Source of the DNA: JdFR-22 sp964534325
GTDB taxonomy: Archaea; Halobacteriota; Archaeoglobi; Archaeoglobales; Archaeoglobaceae
Length of the DNA stretch: 64,000 nucleotides
Direction of reading: 5' to 3'
NCBI GenBank assembly: GCA_964534325.1
Contig: CAZHOR010000007.1
Location: 1 to 64,000 of the forward strand
The position numbers were made by a program, and so were the translations under genes. Shown here one piece after another: positions 62,540 through 64,000 of the stretch; the stretch's first letter is position 1; every line of letters starts with the position of its first letter. A model generated the notes under the pieces. It saw nothing but the letters and a program-made list of their open reading frames with translations. It was not told the origin of the DNA and searched no databases.

Positions 62540-63067
62540 TCACAATCCTCTCGCTATCTTATCCACATACCTATAGAACAGGCTGGTGGTTCTGGCATCA
62601 ATCCAGAATCCTGCATCCACAATAGCTTCAAAAGATTTGATGCACTCACTTTTACTCAACAACCCCTGCTTGTAAGACCTGAGGAGGATATGAAGTGTTC
62701 CTTTTCCCTCAATCCCATAAACTCTGGCAAACTTCTTGGCATCCTCATCGTCAGAGAGCATGAGCTTTTCTCGCTCAATACAAAGGACTATACACTCTAG
62801 CTCCCCACTACCCAACCTCAGTCCTGAAGGTAATCGGTCTCTGATGTCCTTAACAGTTTTCTGTTCTGGCCTTTGAATTAAAAAATTGTTAATCTCCTTT
62901 TTGACTTCTTTTGCGTCCTCAAACCCCTTCTGTTCGCCCTGCACAACTACCTCGTTGTAAACACTGAGTGGAATAATAACTTTGAGTTTTCCATAAAGTT
63001 CTACTAAAAGGCTCAATTTACCAATTTTACCCAGATAAATCAGGGGTGAGGAATCCACTACTGGCAT
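62540..63067 (-). CDS. DUF3368 PIN-like toxin, second copy
   Basis: 175 residues. MPVVDSSPLIYLGKIGKLSLL, GSGELECIVLCIEREKLMLSDDEDAKKFARVYGIEGKGTLH, LLRSYKQGLLSKSE. ATG directly follows the antitoxin stop (TAAATG). The same family as 60114-60608 but strongly diverged. Confidence 0.85.
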   Translation of the reverse strand: MPVVDSSPLIYLGKIGKLSLLVELYGKLKVIIPLSVYNEVVVQGEQKGFEDAKEVKKEINNFLIQRPEQKTVKDIRDRLPSGLRLGSGELECIVLCIEREKLMLSDDEDAKKFARVYGIEGKGTLHILLRSYKQGLLSKSECIKSFEAIVDAGFWIDARTTSLFYRYVDKIARGL

Positions 63068-63361
63068 TTATAGTTCTTTTAGCTCTGCTTCAACCAGTTC
63101 TGCATCTAATCTTAGTGTAAAGCCCCTCTTCTTCAATTCCTGATGAAATTCCTGAAGAGTCAAGTCAGCTTCCTCGGCTGCAGCACCCTGTGAGAGAGAA
63201 CCTCCAAGATATCTTTCTATAGCCTTTTCAGTTTTATATTCCTTGAGTCCTTTTTCAATGAGATCCCTCAACACTTCTGAAGGTTGCTTACCTTCCTCTT
63301 TGGCTATGCTATTAATCTCCGAGATCCTATTATCTCTTAACCTGATTGTCTTAACCTTCAC
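63068..63361 (-). CDS. UPF0175-family antitoxin, second copy
   Basis: 97 residues from a GTG at 63361. KTIRLRDNRISEINSIAKEEGKQPSEVLRDLIEKGL (ribbon-helix-helix) followed by AAAEEADLTLQEFHQELKKRG. Partner of 62540-63067. Confidence 0.8.
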   Translation of the reverse strand: MKVKTIRLRDNRISEINSIAKEEGKQPSEVLRDLIEKGLKEYKTEKAIERYLGGSLSQGAAAEEADLTLQEFHQELKKRGFTLRLDAELVEAELKEL

Positions 63362-63424
63362 ATATTATTGTATTCTATTAGATTACATAAGCCTTTCGGT
63401 TCTGACTCCAGTTCCTCTGAAGAC

Positions 63425-63534
63425 TTGCAAATTTTCATGAAGAAAAACTCAAGATAAAGGTTGACATTGTCTCTGAGAGAGCCCTTAGGCCAGAACTCAA
63501 AGAACAAATCCTCTCAAAGGTTGTGACAGTTTGA
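63425..63534 (+). pseudogene. C-terminal fragment of an MntA-type antitoxin
   Basis: The frame ...KLKIKVDIVSERALRPELKEQI... ends at 63532-63534 and matches the end of MNT nucleotidyltransferases that pair with HepT (V(D/K)(L/I)V.E.AL.P.LK..IL). The catalytic N-terminus is absent. Confidence 0.65.
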
Positions 63535-63655
63535 AAAGAGATTACAAACTATTATACAGGATATAATTTCAGCCAGACAGGCTAATTCATGGTTATTTTG
63601 GTATTGATTACAGGCTGATTTGGGATACTATTGAGGATGTATTGCCATGTCATAT
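63531..63655 (+). pseudogene. Decayed HepT remnant
   Basis: Begins in the MntA stop (TTGA) as LKRDYKLL, continues after a frame change with QDIISA, and ends with the typical HepT tail HGYFGIDYRLIWDTIEDVLP, but the middle 70 or so residues are missing. Third HepT-like gene of the island. Confidence 0.75.
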
Positions 63656-63770
63656 CTTATTTCTTTCATACCTTTCTCTCCTGAGACTGAAGACCATAAC
63701 GGTAACAACAATATTAACATCATTTTCCTCATATATAACCCTAACTACAAGACCACCAACAATCTTCTGT
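63650..63770 (-). pseudogene. DUF4258-like toxin fragment with DUF2283 start remnant
   Basis: The frame ...GGLVVRVIYEENDVNIVVTV... to a stop at 63650 resembles the end of DUF4258 proteins. Immediately after, AGGAGAGAAAGGT ATG starts MKEIRYDMAI, the first codons of a DUF2283 gene (as at 62286), then similarity is lost. So this was a DUF4258-DUF2283 pair, cut off by the HepT remnant. Confidence 0.6.
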
Positions 63771-63933
63771 TTGCAGCCTTTCTACCATATTTAGCTTGAG
63801 CTAAACAAAAAATATTAAGGAATAACCGAATTATCAGACCCTGCGAAACCTGATGTTCTTCTGGATTATTAACCAGAGATAAATATGATATGATATTTAA
63901 CAAACTTCATTAGAAAGACAGAATGTGAAATCC

Positions 63934-64000
63934 ATGACCGAACAAAAGAGGGAACAAAAGAAAGGAAAATATAATCTTCCGCCTAAAGTAAAGAAAGCTT
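63934..64000 (+). CDS. Partial CDS at right edge, unknown
   Basis: Open frame from the ATG at 63934 to the window end, a basic N-terminus beginning MTEQKREQKKGKYNLPPK. AT-rich sequence around 63876-63898 (ATATGATATGATATTTAAC) is a candidate promoter. Too little is visible to assign a family. Confidence 0.5.
   Translation, partial: MTEQKREQKKGKYNLPPKVKKA

Overview
The window is archaeal. It carries the exosome/RNase P/proteasome superoperon (L15e, Rpp30, Pop5, PsmA, SBDS, Rrp4, Rrp41, Rrp42, L37Ae, RpoP), an Alba chromatin protein, an archaeal-type phosphoglycerate kinase and AMP phosphorylase. There are TATA-box promoters and secreted proteins with archaeal sorting or anchor tails (a PEF-CTERM-like tail, a PGF-pre-PGF domain and PAS-DUF835 regulation). 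This points to a euryarchaeote. The PEF-CTERM-like tail and PGF-pre-PGF domain hint at the Methanosarcinia/Archaeoglobi side, but no taxon-defining metabolic gene is present and I do not assign one. No CRISPR array or insertion sequence was recognised.

Layout. 0-26 kb is a surface-protein region: secreted or anchored beta-propeller, TSP3 (Asp-rich calcium) repeat, cohesin, dockerin, papain-like protease and very large Ig-like proteins, plus a soluble PAS-DUF835-winged-helix regulator. Four copies of one promoter module (TTTACC-N15-GGTAAA straddling a TATA box) lie upstream of these genes and suggest one regulon. 26.5-28.8 kb holds a peptide deformylase and three small or unknown genes. 28.8-35 kb is the exosome superoperon. 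35-44.3 kb is housekeeping and assorted (MBL-fold hydrolase, histone-deacetylase family, secreted nuclease, tRNA-Ala, asd, alba, pgk, ubiX). Between 38.9 and 39.9 kb lies a non-coding stretch with 13-bp tandem repeats, a long inverted repeat and a frameshifted winged-helix gene. 44.4-53 kb has a HEPN/MNT pair, transporters, stress proteins, AMP phosphorylase and a sulfotransferase. 53-58.2 kb is a SWIM/SNF2 helicase pair and an unknown acidic protein. 58.3-63.9 kb is a toxin-antitoxin island with about six recognisable modules or partners, intact and decayed, many of them duplicated remnants of each other.

How it fits together. The most interesting region is 7.8-11.4 kb. There a fibre-like protein with about fifteen 14-residue repeats, a cohesin-dockerin protein and a membrane-anchored cohesin form one tightly coupled operon behind the shared promoter module. 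By analogy with cellulosomes the anchored cohesin could hold the dockerin of the adaptor, and the adaptor's own cohesin could hold further dockerin proteins. This would be a calcium-dependent surface assembly, next to a secreted papain-like protease and Ca-repeat propeller proteins. The toxin-antitoxin island shows active gene decay: truncated toxins face each other across a deletion scar, and scrambled copies of neighbouring genes lie between intact modules.

Gene starts were chosen from ribosome-binding sites and family alignments recalled from memory. No searches were run.
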